Part shown: one piece after another, positions 1-8,381 of the stretch
How positions within the stretch are numbered: position 1 is the stretch's first letter
How the letters are laid out: each line of letters opens with the position of its first letter
Made by a program: the position numbers and the translations under genes
Notes under the pieces: generated by a model
Told to the model about the DNA's origin: nothing
Seen by the model: the letters and a program-made list of their open reading frames with translations, nothing else
Database searches by the model: none
Assembly (NCBI RefSeq): GCF_006838285.1
Contig: NZ_CP038228.1
Coordinates: forward strand, 3,906,001-3,970,000
Direction: 5' to 3'
Source: Xanthomonas translucens pv. cerealis
GTDB lineage: Bacteria; Pseudomonadota; Gammaproteobacteria; Xanthomonadales; Xanthomonadaceae
DNA length: 64,000 nucleotides

Positions 1-158
1 CCGAGCGCGTCCGCGCACGCCTCGCCTCTCCGGTCAGTACCGACCTGCTCGCCCGGGCCGAACGGATCGCCGCGGCGTTCGGTGTCGCCGGCACCGAGCG
101 CAAAGCTCAGGCGCAACAGATCATTGCCGCGACCCAGGCGCTGGTGGCGCTGCGCTGA
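1..158 (+). CDS. 3' end of an unrecognised gene
   Basis: An open frame enters from the left edge (codons in phase with position 3) and stops at TGA 156-158. About 51 residues are visible. They are rich in Ala, Arg and Gln and look alpha-helical, ending ...ATQALVALR. No motif allows a family assignment. The gene starts outside the window, and the DNA after it is a decayed kduI remnant. Confidence 0.55.
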   Translation, partial: ERVRARLASPVSTDLLARAERIAAAFGVAGTERKAQAQQIIAATQALVALR

Positions 159-297
159 GCGACCCGCCTGACGGCGTTCACCTTGGTGCCTTCCGACGCA
201 CCGCGCACGCCTGCCACGCACTCCCGGCGCTGCGGGCGACTGGCGACCTCGCCAGGCCGCCCCATCCGGCGGTTCGAGTACTGCGCAATGCCACCGG

Positions 298-690
298 GTC
301 AGCGTGGACGGCAGCGCCTACGCGCTGGGACCGAAGGACGGGCTGTACGTGGCGATGGTCAGCAGCGAGGTCGGCGTCGCCCCCGACGACGCGGCCAACC
401 AGGCCCGGTTCTATCTGGCCTCGACCCCGGCGCATGCGCGCTTCGAGACCAGGCAACTGTCGATCAAGGACGCGGTGGCCCTGGAGACCTGCAACGCGCG
501 CACCATCTGCAGTACATCGTGCCGGCCACCTGCCAGTCCTCGCAGCTGCTGCTGAGCCTGACCGTGCTCGAAGCCGGGCAGCGTCTGGAACACCATGCCG
601 CCGCATCTGCACGACCGCCGAAGCGAGGTCTATTTCTACTTCGACCTGGGCGCCAACGAGCGCGTCTACCACTTCACGGGCGAATCCGCG
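298..690 (+). pseudogene. kduI: Decayed 5-keto-4-deoxyuronate isomerase (kduI) remnant
   Basis: KduI isomerises 5-keto-4-deoxyuronate in pectin/uronate breakdown. Three blocks of recognisable KduI sequence lie in shifting frames. The first (about 298-500) reads [19 protein letters not shown] and later [15 protein letters not shown]. The second (about 505-580) reads [15 protein letters not shown] and TVLEAG. The third (about 580-690) reads [20 protein letters not shown] and [19 protein letters not shown] carries the metal-binding region of the family. Two frameshifts, loss of the N-terminal part and loss of the C-terminal third make this a pseudogene. It runs directly into a kduD fragment. Confidence 0.8.
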
Positions 691-750
691 TGCCCTCGTA
701 CACCGCCAGCAAATCCGGCATCGCCGGCATCACCCACCTGCTGGGCGGCG
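691..750 (+). pseudogene. kduD: Short kduD (2-deoxy-D-gluconate 3-dehydrogenase) fragment
   Basis: The frame reading [18 protein letters not shown] matches the catalytic Tyr-x-x-x-Lys segment (YTASK) and following helix of SDR-family KduD. It directly follows the kduI remnant without the intervening kduI 3' end or kduD 5' half, so one deletion probably fused the two genes. After about position 750 no kduD similarity is evident. The gap up to 853 holds nothing else I recognise. Confidence 0.6.
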
Positions 751-853
751 CTACAGCCGGCGCTGAAGGCGCAGCTGCGCCGCGACATCGATTGCGGGAT
801 GGCGGCTGTCAGTGCGGCGGCGCCCCGCCGCCGCGTTCGCCGGTCGCGCAATC

Positions 854-1372
854 TCATTGCACCAGCAACAGCCCTTCCTGCAGTGGATAGTTCCGCTCGG
901 GACAGGCGATGTGCATGCTGTCCACCACATAGAAACGCTGCCCCAGCTTTTGCTCCTGGTGCACGACGTAGGTCAGCGTGCCGCGCGGAGCGTACAGTTT
1001 GGCGACGATGCCTTGTTGCACCAGCAGCCGCTTCAGCTCCTTGGCGAAATTGCCGGCAATGGAGTTGGTCTGGCTCTGCGCACCCACCTGGCAGGCCATC
1101 AGCGCGATCTCCTCGAACGACTCCTTGGCCAGCCCCTTGCTCAGCAATTGCTGCAGGAACGTGGCGGGGCTGAGTCCGGCGAACACGTCGACGTTGCCGT
1201 GCGAGTTGACCACAAGGCGCTTGCCGCGCGCCTTGTTGCCGGGCGCCAGCGCGGTGGCGCTGAGCATGCTGAGCGCGTGGGATTCGGTTTCGCCGAAATG
1301 CGCCTGCAGCGCCTTCAGCTTGGCGCCGCGTTGATCGGCTTGATCGCCGTCCAGGCCGACATAGATGAGCAT
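854..1372 (-). CDS. Small caspase-fold-like (clan CD) protein, possible cysteine peptidase
   Basis: This 172-residue protein has no signal peptide or membrane segment. Two motifs stand out: a hydrophobic strand ending in Ser-His-Gly (RLVVNSHGN, His58-Gly59) and, 36 residues later, a second strand ending in Cys (EEIALMACQ, Cys94). This is the His-Gly ... x-Cys layout of clan CD peptidases such as caspases, gingipain and the C80 self-cleaving domains of RTX/MARTX toxins. [16 protein letters not shown] between the motifs also resembles C80 proteins. The C-terminal half (residues 120-172) has no recognised domain. Known: the family layout. Inferred: peptidase activity. It stands alone between the kdu remnant and phhA, with no obvious partner. 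Confidence 0.6.
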   Translation of the reverse strand: MLIYVGLDGDQADQRGAKLKALQAHFGETESHALSMLSATALAPGNKARGKRLVVNSHGNVDVFAGLSPATFLQQLLSKGLAKESFEEIALMACQVGAQSQTNSIAGNFAKELKRLLVQQGIVAKLYAPRGTLTYVVHQEQKLGQRFYVVDSMHIACPERNYPLQEGLLLVQ

Positions 1373-1589
1373 GATGGTGGTCCTCTCGACGCGCAGGGCC
1401 GCCCGCAGCTGCGGGTCGGGAGCGACCGGAATGCCGTGGTGACCGCGCCGTGGTCGACCGATGCCGCTCGCGATGCAGCGTGGCCCTGGCGCCGGCGCTG
1501 CGCGATCGGGTCCAGGCCCGATTTGCCGGCGGCAGACTCCTGAGCGCTGGTCGGCGCGCAGCCTCGATCCGCGTGCCGGCCGGGCGGGG

Positions 1590-2480
1590 CTACACGTCGC
1601 CGTCGCGGCTCCAGCCCTCGCCGCTGCCGCGCTGGTACACGCGGTCCCCGGCCTGCACGTCGCCGGCGGCGATGTGCGCCTGGCCGCTCAGTTGCGCATA
1701 GAGCGGAGTGAAGTCCGGCGCGGTCGCCTGCATCAGCTGCTCGAAGCTGTCGATGACGAAGTAGGTCTTCTGGTAGCTGTCGATGCGGTAGCGGGTGCGC
1801 ATGAGCCGCGCCAGGTCGAAGCCGATGCGGTTGGGTGCGGCCGATTCCAGCGCGTACAGCGACTCGCCCTTGGACGAGACGATGCCAGCGCCGAAGATGC
1901 GCAGGCCGTCGGCGCTGGCGATCAGTCCGAATTCCACCGTGTACCAGTACAGGCGGGTGAGGTTCTGCAGCGCGTCGGGGCCGATGCCGTGCGCCTTCAC
2001 CCCGCCGCGGCCATAGGCCTGCATGTAGTCGGCGAACAGCGGGTTCATCAGCAGCGGCACGTGGCCGAACAGGTCGTGGAACAGGTCCGGCTCGGCGATG
2101 TAGTCGATCTGCTCGGGGCGGCGGATCCACCAGGTCACCGGGAAGCGGCGGTTGGCCAGGTGATCGAAGAAATCCAGTTCCGGAAGCAGGCCTTCGACCC
2201 CGACCAGGGTCCAGCCGGTGGTGGCGCCCAGCACTTCGTTGAGCTGCTCGAAGCGCGGAATCGCCTGCGGACGCATGCCCATCGCGTCCTGCGCCTGCAG
2301 GAATTCGTCGCAGGCGCGGCCGACCAGCAGTTCGCGCTGGCGCTGGTACAGCGTGCCCCAGGTGGCGTGGTCGTCGGCGCTGTAGCGGTCCCACGGCTGC
2401 GCGACCACGGCGGTGGTGTAGACCGGCACATAGCCCTTGTCGGTCTGCTGGTGTTCGACGCGGCGCGGTGCGGTGTCCAT
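1590..2480 (-). CDS. phhA: Phenylalanine 4-monooxygenase
   Basis: It hydroxylates phenylalanine to tyrosine using tetrahydropterin, O2 and non-heme iron in the cytosol. The 296-residue length fits bacterial single-domain PhhA. The iron ligands are visible: two His in DLFHDLFGHVPLL and the Glu in YWYTVEFGLI. VTWWIRRPEQIDYIAEPDLF is also typical. ATG at 2480 (MDTAPRR) was chosen because the frame upstream has no family similarity and enters the intergenic region. It is divergent from an Lrp-family regulator at 2608, the usual xanthomonad arrangement, so that regulator probably controls it. Confidence 0.95.
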   Translation of the reverse strand: MDTAPRRVEHQQTDKGYVPVYTTAVVAQPWDRYSADDHATWGTLYQRQRELLVGRACDEFLQAQDAMGMRPQAIPRFEQLNEVLGATTGWTLVGVEGLLPELDFFDHLANRRFPVTWWIRRPEQIDYIAEPDLFHDLFGHVPLLMNPLFADYMQAYGRGGVKAHGIGPDALQNLTRLYWYTVEFGLIASADGLRIFGAGIVSSKGESLYALESAAPNRIGFDLARLMRTRYRIDSYQKTYFVIDSFEQLMQATAPDFTPLYAQLSGQAHIAAGDVQAGDRVYQRGSGEGWSRDGDV

Positions 2481-2536
2481 GGGCGGCGGCTCCGGAGGGA
2501 ATACCGACGATGGTAGGCGCCAGGCCGCGCAATGGG

Positions 2537-2595
2537 CTTGCAAAGTTGCGCGATTCCAGCCATTGCGCGCAATATTGTTGCAATAAATCCATGTC
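2537..2595. promoter_or_regulatory. Candidate Lrp-family operator between phhA and lrp
   Basis: The divergent intergenic region is AT-richer than its flanks. It holds the perfect palindrome TTGCGCGCAA (2563-2572), a second TTGCGCG copy (about 2546-2552), and further TTGCAA/TTGCAATA repeats. Repeated TTGC-type half sites between an AsnC/Lrp gene and its divergent target are typical of these regulators. Binding is inferred. Confidence 0.45.
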
Positions 2596-2607
2596 GCAGA
2601 GCAATAA

Positions 2608-3087
2608 ATGACCGAATCGGCCGTGTTCGACCGCACCGACCTGCGCCTGCTGGCCTTGTTGCAGCGTCAGGGCCGGGCCAGCAATGCGGAGCTTGCCGCG
2701 CAGGTGAACCTGTCGCCGTCGGCCTGCCTGCGCCGGGTGCAGCGGCTGGAGGCCGACGGCGTGGTGGCCGGCTATGCGGCCCGGCTGGTGCCCGGCGCGA
2801 TCGGCCTGGGCCTGCAGGCGTTCGTGCGCGTGCAGCTGGAAAAGCACGGGCAGAGCGGCATCGCCCATTTCGCCGACAGCGTGCAGGGCTGGGACGAGGT
2901 CGTCGCCTGCCATGCGCTGACCGGCGACATGGACTACCTCTTGCACGTCTACGTGCGCGACCTGGCCCATTTCTCCGCGTTCCTGCTGGACAAGCTGCTC
3001 AACGCCGCCGGCGTGGCCGACGTCAACTCCAGCTTCGTGCTGCGCACGGTCAAGGACTTCACCGGGCTGCCGCTGCCGCGCGGCTGA
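2608..3087 (+). CDS. Lrp/AsnC family transcriptional regulator
   Basis: The protein has 159 residues, the usual family length. The N-terminal winged helix-turn-helix spans roughly residues 6-55 (LLALLQRQGRASNAELA then LSPSACLRRVQRLEADG). The C-terminal RAM/AsnC effector-binding domain includes VVACHALTGDMDYLLHVYV, the conserved ligand-site segment. It probably senses an aromatic or other amino acid and controls the divergent phhA. It could also act more globally, as Lrp does. The start is ATG, with AT-rich sequence just upstream. Confidence 0.92.
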   Translation: MTESAVFDRTDLRLLALLQRQGRASNAELAAQVNLSPSACLRRVQRLEADGVVAGYAARLVPGAIGLGLQAFVRVQLEKHGQSGIAHFADSVQGWDEVVACHALTGDMDYLLHVYVRDLAHFSAFLLDKLLNAAGVADVNSSFVLRTVKDFTGLPLPRG

Positions 3088-3441
3088 AAGGGCGTCCGGG
3101 CGAGTCGCCACATTCTCGCGGCCACGGCAGCAATTGCGACTTCGACCGCATGCTCCGCGACCGCTTGGCCACAGCAGCGGCGCCACGGTTGCTGTCATTG
3201 CCGTACAGATCGCCTACGTGCCTATCGCCTCAATGCGAATGGCCGGGCTATGGACGCTCGGCTGTTCCCTTCTCCCAGCGGGAGAAGGTGCCCCGAAGGG
3301 GCGGCTGAGGGTACGGGCGAAGCCTTATGCACCCAACTCAACGAGTCGCTGCGCGCCGGACCCTCACCCCAACCCCTCTCCCGGTGGGAGAGGGGCTATG
3401 TACGGCGCGGCTGCTACTCTCTCCTGATGCGTCGCCCCGGC
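3088..3441. repeat. Gene-free stretch with two dispersed intergenic repeats
   Basis: No gene is seen here. At 3267-3325 lies a CTTCTCCC-AGCG-GGGAGAAGG hairpin followed by GCCCCGAAGGGGC and TGAGGGTACGGGC. At 3355-3399 lies ACCCTCACCCCAACCCCTC followed by CCCGGTGGGAGAGGGGC. Related copies occur at 4686, 35847, 43224, 43766 and 57045 in this window, so these are members of dispersed xanthomonad repeat families. The two copies face each other. Confidence 0.8.
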
Positions 3442-4461
3442 TCACTCTTGCTTCTTGCACGGATCGCCGCGGCCGATCAGGCGGCCCAGGCGCGAACGCG
3501 GTTCGCATGGCGCAGGCGCCGGTTGCGCGGCCTCGACAGCGGCGGCCGCGCGCTGTTGCTGCAGTTGCGTCAGCTTGGCCTTGATCTGCGGCATCGCCGC
3601 CAACGCGGCTTTCTCGCCTTCCAGGATGGCGGCGTTGCGCTGGGCGAAATCGGCCGCGCCGATGTCGTCGACCTTGGGCCGGATCACGATGTCCGCGCGC
3701 GCCAGCTCCTGCTGGCCCAGGCGCTGGCCCATGATCGCGATCGACTGGTTGACGATGCCGAGCATGCCGGCCGGGTTCTGGCCGCTGGCCTTGCTGGAGA
3801 TGTCCACCGCGACCACGAAGTCGGCGCCGAGCTGGCGCGCGGCGTCCACCGGCACCGGGCTGACCACGCCGCCGTCCACATAATGGAACTTGCCGATGGT
3901 GACCGGTTCGAACACGCCGGGGATGCTGCTGGAGGCGCGCACCGCCTGCCCGGCATTGCCGCGCACGAACACGGTGCGCTCGCCGTCTTCCAGGCGCGTT
4001 GACACCGCGGCGAACGGCTTGGCGAGCTTTTCGATCGGGCGGTTCTTGAGTTGGGCGTTGACGTACTCCTGCAGCGCCTGGCCCTGCACCAAGCCGCCGG
4101 AGAACAGGCGCATGTCGCGGATGCTGGTCTCGTCCAGCGCCACCGCGGCCTGCTGCATCTGGAACGCGTCCATGCCGCTGGCGTACAGCGCGCCGACCAC
4201 GCTGCCGGCGCTGGTGCCGGACACCACGACCGGTTCCAGCCCGTTGGCCTGCAGCATCTTGATCACGCCGATATGGGCGAAGCCCTTGGCCGCGCCGCCG
4301 CCCAGGGCGATGCCGATGCGCAGCGGCTTGGCCGCGGCGGTCGGCCCCGGCCGCACCACCACCGCTGCCGGCGTTGCCGGCTTGGGCTCGCCGCCGCACG
4401 CCGCGAGCAGGCCGAACAGGGACAGGGACAGGAGCAGGCGCGGGGAACGGAAGGCGGGCAT
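3442..4461 (-). CDS. Patatin-like phospholipase lipoprotein (RssA/YchK-like)
   Basis: A predicted serine hydrolase of 339 residues. The N-terminus is a lipoprotein signal with lipobox LLAACGG (Cys about residue 20), so it should be anchored in the periplasm. The patatin motifs follow: the oxyanion loop GIALGGGAAKGFAHIG near residue 50, the nucleophile box VSGTSAGSVVGAL (GxSxG), and the Asp of the Ser-Asp dyad in YVDGGVVSPVPV. ATG at 4461 was chosen because the lipoprotein signal begins there. Substrate is unknown; family members cleave acyl esters of phospholipids. The C-terminal tail is Ala/Arg-rich and likely unstructured. Confidence 0.88.
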   Translation of the reverse strand: MPAFRSPRLLLSLSLFGLLAACGGEPKPATPAAVVVRPGPTAAAKPLRIGIALGGGAAKGFAHIGVIKMLQANGLEPVVVSGTSAGSVVGALYASGMDAFQMQQAAVALDETSIRDMRLFSGGLVQGQALQEYVNAQLKNRPIEKLAKPFAAVSTRLEDGERTVFVRGNAGQAVRASSSIPGVFEPVTIGKFHYVDGGVVSPVPVDAARQLGADFVVAVDISSKASGQNPAGMLGIVNQSIAIMGQRLGQQELARADIVIRPKVDDIGAADFAQRNAAILEGEKAALAAMPQIKAKLTQLQQQRAAAAVEAAQPAPAPCEPRSRLGRLIGRGDPCKKQE

Positions 4462-4685
4462 GGGTGCGGCGTCGTGGAAGGAGAGGGCGGAGCCGGCGCG
4501 AGCATACCGGGATCGGCCTGCACCGCCCACGACCGGAGGTCATGCCGTCGGCCTGCCCCGGCGCGTCACCGGTGGCGGGTGACGGCGCCGCCGCCGCGTG
4601 CGGCGATCCGCGCGGCCTGCGCATATCGCCATGGGTGCAACGGAAGTCGCAGCGTCTTTGGCTCCCGATTCTGCGAGGCGCTTCG

Positions 4686-4755
4686 CGCCGTACCCTCACC
4701 CCAATCCCTCTCTGCCACAGGGACTTCCTGCGGTCGCCGAGGGGAGAGGGGTTAA
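4686..4755. repeat. Dispersed repeat copy with an internal interruption
   Basis: TACCCTCACCCCAATCCCTC begins a copy of the family also seen at 3355. The hairpin partner GAGGGGAGAGGGGTTA appears only about 30 bases later, so the loop carries extra sequence. It lies just after the stop codon of the AIM24-family gene and may act as a 3' hairpin. Confidence 0.65.
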
Positions 4756-4764
4756 CGCGCTGCC

Positions 4765-5772
4765 TCAGAAGGTGTTGTCGCCGTCCAGCATCCTGCCCAG
4801 GCCGCCGAGCACCGAGCCTTCGCCGCGGTTCTGCCCGCCGCCCTGCGGCGCGGCGGCGAACATGCGCCCGGCCAGGCGCGAGAACGGCAGCGACTGCAGC
4901 CATACCTTGCCCGGGCCGGTCAGCGTGGCCAGGAACATGCCTTCGCCGCCGAAGAACATGCTCTTGATGCCGCTGACCGCGCGCACGTCCATGTCCACCG
5001 TGGAATGGAACGCGACCACGCAGCCGGTATCCACGTCCAGGCGTTCGCCGGCGGCCAGCTCGCGCTCGACCACGCAGCCGCCGGCATGCACGAACACCCA
5101 GCCGTCGCCTTCCAGCTTCTGCATGATGAAGCCCTCGCCGCCGAACAGGCCGGTCATGATCTTGCGCTGGAAGTGGATGCCCAGCGACACGCCGCGCGCG
5201 CCGGCCAGGAAGCTGTCCTTCTGGCAGATCAGGCGGCCGCCGTGCTGGTCCAGCTTCATCGCCAGCACCGTGCCGGGATACGGCGCGGCGAAGGCGACCT
5301 TGGCCTTGCCCTGGCCCTGGTGGGTGAACACGGTGGTGAACAGGCTTTCGCCGGTGACCAGGCGCTTGCCGGCCGAGAACAGCTTGCCCATCAGCCCGCC
5401 GCCCTGGCCGGAGCCGTCGCCGAACACGGTGTCCATCTGCACCGCGGCGTCCTTGAACATCAGCGCGCCGGCCTCGGCGACCGCGCTCTCGCCCGGGTCC
5501 AGCTCGATCTCCACGAACTGCATCTCGTGGCCGACGATGCGGAAGTCGATGTCGTCGGCGCTGCCGCCGGGCGGGGGCGGCAGGCCCGGCGGCAGGCCGG
5601 CCGCGCTCGCGCCGCGCAGCGCGTCGATCTGGTTGGCCGGCGTCCAGCCGCTCTGGCCCTGGCGCCAGGCCATGGCGGCGGGGTTGTTGCGGGCGAAGGC
5701 GATGGCGTCGGCGTCCTCGAACGGGCCGGAGCGGGTCTGCTCGCTGCCGGTCAGGAAATACCACTGGGTCAT
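4765..5772 (-). CDS. AIM24-family (TIGR00266-like) protein with N-terminal GYF_2 domain
   Basis: A 335-residue soluble protein with two parts. Residues 1-55 (MTQWYFLTGSEQTRSGPF... MAWRQGQSGWTPA) fit a GYF_2/DUF4339 module, a probable protein-binding domain. Residues 70-300 fit the AIM24/TIGR00266 beta-sandwich fold: VEIELDPGESAVAEAGALM, FFGGEGMFLATLTGPG and LPFSRLAG. A Pro/Gly linker joins them, and the C-terminus is Gly-rich. The family has no firmly established biochemical role; homologues are linked to membrane organisation. ATG at 5772 sits where recognisable sequence begins. Confidence 0.85.
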   Translation of the reverse strand: MTQWYFLTGSEQTRSGPFEDADAIAFARNNPAAMAWRQGQSGWTPANQIDALRGASAAGLPPGLPPPPGGSADDIDFRIVGHEMQFVEIELDPGESAVAEAGALMFKDAAVQMDTVFGDGSGQGGGLMGKLFSAGKRLVTGESLFTTVFTHQGQGKAKVAFAAPYPGTVLAMKLDQHGGRLICQKDSFLAGARGVSLGIHFQRKIMTGLFGGEGFIMQKLEGDGWVFVHAGGCVVERELAAGERLDVDTGCVVAFHSTVDMDVRAVSGIKSMFFGGEGMFLATLTGPGKVWLQSLPFSRLAGRMFAAAPQGGGQNRGEGSVLGGLGRMLDGDNTF

Positions 5773-5884
5773 GGCTGCAGGTCCTTGGCGGAAATCTGCG
5801 CCGAGTCTAGCCCGCCGCCCCGGTCGGCTCGCATCTGCCCAAAGGCATGGGCGGCGGCGGCCCGGCGCGAAGTCGGAGACGGCA

Positions 5885-5940
5885 GTTTCAGCCCCGACGG
5901 GTCGGACAGTCCGGCGTCGGAGCTGAAGCCTCTCCCACAC
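5885..5940. repeat. Diverged REP-type inverted pair
   Basis: TTTCAGCCCCGACGGGTCGG and, in opposite orientation, TCGGAGCTGAAGCCTCTCCC form an imperfect inverted pair. It is a variant of the GGAGCGGCTTCAGCCGCGAC repeats found at 30.2, 30.7 and 39.7 kb. It lies between the AIM24-family gene and the acid phosphatase. Confidence 0.6.
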
Positions 5941-6030
5941 CTTACGCTTGTCCTTGCGCGAGGTGCCGATGTCGCGTGACGCCGGCAGCGATTCGCCGGC
6001 GTCACGCTTCTGCGGCGGCTATTGCCTTGC

Positions 6031-6885
6031 TTACAGCGCGCTCGCCGGCCGGGCCTGCAGGGTCTTGGTTTCCGCGGCGCAATCCTTGGCCGGCGCCAGG
6101 CCCTGCGCGCGGGCGGCGGCGATTTCCTTGTGCGCCCCTTCCAGGTCGGCGCGGAACTGCGGGTTGTCCTGCAGTTTGGCGACCGTGGCCGCGGCGACGA
6201 TGCGGCTGGCCAGCACGTCGCTCTGCCAGTGCACGTTGCAGACCATGCGGCTCTCGCCGTAGCTGCGGCCGCGCGCCATCAGCGCATCGGTGCGGGCCGG
6301 GTCGGCCTCGCTGAGCACCTGCGCCCAGGCCCAGCCGATGGAGGTGTGGCCGGACGGGTAGGAACCGTTCGGGCGCAGCCCGGCTTCGTCGGCCGGCGTG
6401 CAGCTGGCCAGGCCGTTATCCATGAACGGGCGCGGCACGTGGTAGTAGGCCTTGGCCTTCTCCGCAGCGTCGCCGGCGTCCTGGGCTACGCGCTGCAGCA
6501 ACCGGTACAGGTGAGGGGTGTGCGCGACGCTGACCTGGATGCCGAGCGGGCAGCTGAAGTGGTTGGCTGCGCCGGGGAAATGCAGTTCGGCGTCCTGCGC
6601 CGCCTGCGCGAAGCGCGGACTGCCGCGCATCGCCAGCGCTTCCTTGTTCACCGCCTCGTCCAGCGCGCGTCCGGGCGAGCCCTTGGCCGGCGGCGGCGGC
6701 ACCAGCAGCAGGCTGTCGGGCAGCTGCGCCGGGGTCAGGTAGCCGCTGGTCTTGGCCTCGGCCATCGGCTTGGACGCGGCGGCGGCAGGCGGCTTGGCCT
6801 GCAGCAGGGCCGGCGCGGCGATCGCGCCGGTCAGGGCCAGGCCGAGGCCGGCCAACAGGGGGAAGCGGGAGGAGCGACGCAGCAT
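6031..6885 (-). CDS. Class A (PAP2-type) non-specific acid phosphatase, copy 1
   Basis: A predicted exported phosphomonoesterase of 284 residues. The class A signature is complete: K-AYYHVP-RP, then PSGH in GSYPSGHTS, then SR-MVCNV-H-WQS-D with the catalytic His. A hydrophobic N-terminus with A-rich cleavage region (residues 1-28) indicates periplasmic export. ATG at 6885 was chosen because the signal peptide begins there. A paralogue with the same signature and domain order lies directly upstream on the same strand, so the pair arose by tandem duplication. They are separated by about 260 bp. Confidence 0.93.
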   Translation of the reverse strand: MLRRSSRFPLLAGLGLALTGAIAAPALLQAKPPAAAASKPMAEAKTSGYLTPAQLPDSLLLVPPPPAKGSPGRALDEAVNKEALAMRGSPRFAQAAQDAELHFPGAANHFSCPLGIQVSVAHTPHLYRLLQRVAQDAGDAAEKAKAYYHVPRPFMDNGLASCTPADEAGLRPNGSYPSGHTSIGWAWAQVLSEADPARTDALMARGRSYGESRMVCNVHWQSDVLASRIVAAATVAKLQDNPQFRADLEGAHKEIAAARAQGLAPAKDCAAETKTLQARPASAL

Positions 6886-7143
6886 GGCGGGAATCCATTG
6901 CGGGGGAAGCCGACCATCAAAAGGCACAAATGTGACAGTAGGTAGCGCCGTCGCGATCGCCGTACAGCTGGCGTCAGGCAATGCACTGGCGTTTGGCGGC
7001 GGCGACGTCAGTCTGGTGCGGAACGCGGCGCGACCCGGCGTGCGGTTGCGGCACCATAGCGCGTCAGTGCACCGCACGAAGACCGTGACGTTTGCCTTAC
7101 TCCGGGCCTGCCGCGCAGCGCGCCGGCACCCGCCGCCCGCCGG

Positions 7144-8025
7144 CTATAGCGCGCTGGCCGGCCGTACCTGCAGTGTCTGCGCCTGCGCCGCGCAGTCCTC
7201 GCCGGGCATGGCGCCCTGCGCCTGCGCGCGGGCGATCTCGCCGCGCGCCGCGTCCAGATCGGCGCGGAACGTCGGGTCGGCATGCAGCCGCGCCACGGTG
7301 GCCGCGCCCATCAGGCGGCCGGCCAGCACGTCGCTGTGCCAGTGCACGTTGCACACCAGCCGGCTTTCGCTGTAGCTGCGGCCGCGGAGGATCAAGGCAT
7401 CGGCACGGTCGGGCGCGATCTCGCTCAGGATCAGCGCCCAGGTCCAGCCGATGGCGCTGTGCCCGGACGGATAGGAGCCGTTGTGGCGCAACTGCTCCTC
7501 GTCCTGCGGGGTGCAGCTGGGCTGCTGGTTGAGCATGAACGGCCGCGGCCGCCGGTAGTGGTTTTTGGCCGCCTTGGTCGCGGCGCTGGCGTCGATCCGG
7601 CTGCGTTCCAGCAAGGCGTACAGGTGCGGGGTGCGCTGCGCATCGATGGCCACGCCCAGTGCGCAGGCGAAATGGCCGGCGCCGGCCGGGAAGCTCAGAT
7701 CGGCATCGCGCGTGGCCTGCTGCCAGCGCGCGCTGCCGCGCATGGCCAGCGCCTCGCGGTTGACCGCCAGGTCCAGCGCCTGCCCAGGCGAACCCTCGGC
7801 CGGTGGTGGCGGCAGCAGCTGCAGGCTGGCCGGGATCGCGGCCGGGGCCAGATAGCCGCTCGCCTTGCCCGCCGCCGCTGCGGCCGTCGCCGGTGCCGGT
7901 GTCGATGTCGATGTCGATGTCGAAGCCGGCAGGGTGTGGGTCGCCAGCGTGCTGCACGCGGCGAGCGCGGCCGTCAGCAGGACCAGCGCGGCAGGACGCA
8001 AACGCAAGGCGGGGAATGCGGACAT
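7144..8025 (-). CDS. Class A (PAP2-type) acid phosphatase, copy 2, predicted lipoprotein
   Basis: 293 residues, with the signature K-NHYRRP-RP, PSGH (GSYPSGHSA) and SR-LVCNV-H-WHS-D. Unlike copy 1 it has a lipobox (LLTAALAACST, Cys about residue 24), so the two paralogues probably sit in different places: this one membrane-anchored, copy 1 soluble. After the lipobox comes a Ser/Thr repeat tract encoded by a hexanucleotide microsatellite. The C-terminus (QVRPASAL) is almost the same as copy 1 (QARPASAL). ATG at 8025 is the start that yields the lipoprotein signal. Confidence 0.92.
   Translation of the reverse strand: MSAFPALRLRPAALVLLTAALAACSTLATHTLPASTSTSTSTPAPATAAAAAGKASGYLAPAAIPASLQLLPPPPAEGSPGQALDLAVNREALAMRGSARWQQATRDADLSFPAGAGHFACALGVAIDAQRTPHLYALLERSRIDASAATKAAKNHYRRPRPFMLNQQPSCTPQDEEQLRHNGSYPSGHSAIGWTWALILSEIAPDRADALILRGRSYSESRLVCNVHWHSDVLAGRLMGAATVARLHADPTFRADLDAARGEIARAQAQGAMPGEDCAAQAQTLQVRPASAL
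7900..7924. repeat. GTCGAT hexanucleotide microsatellite in acid phosphatase 2
   Basis: GTCGAT is repeated four times in tandem and encodes the Ser-Thr-Ser-Thr linker behind the lipobox. The unit length is a multiple of three, so copy-number change alters linker length and does not shift the frame. Confidence 0.85.
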
Positions 8026-8381
8026 CTGGTCTCGGGCGGGCGAGGACGGGGCGGCCAGTGTATGGCCGGCGCTGCGGCGCGGCAGCAGTGGCGGCGTAGC
8101 GGCGTGCGGTCGCACGAAGGAGTGGCCTGCAGCGCTCCTTCTTTTCCCGGGCAGCGTCACTGTTGGCGCCCCTGGGTGGCCCGGGGCGATCCGTCTCGAC
8201 AGGCGTTACCGGGAACGCCCGTCGTGGCCGACGTCGCTCCCACACCATCCCGAACACCTGCGTTGCGACGCGTCAGTCAGGCCCTGCGGGGTCACCATCG
8301 GGCGTACCGAATCGGATCATGCCGATCGCCAGTGGCGCGCGCTGCGGCGCGACTGAAAAACGCCGGCCTGTGGCGCCAGCC
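8026..8381. other. Intergenic stretch without recognised feature
   Basis: I see no gene or clear terminator. A CTTCTTTTCCCGG patch and some diverged repeat-like sequence (TACCGGGAACGCCCGTCG) are present, but nothing that can be named. Confidence 0.5.

Noticed and set aside
1315..3198. Minus-strand open frame of over 600 codons around phhA
   Set aside because: It is in a different frame from phhA and overlaps phhA, the caspase-like gene and lrp, all of which have recognisable products.
7900..7924. GTCGAT microsatellite considered as a phase-variation switch
   Set aside because: The unit is six bases, so slippage cannot shift the frame and no promoter lies there.
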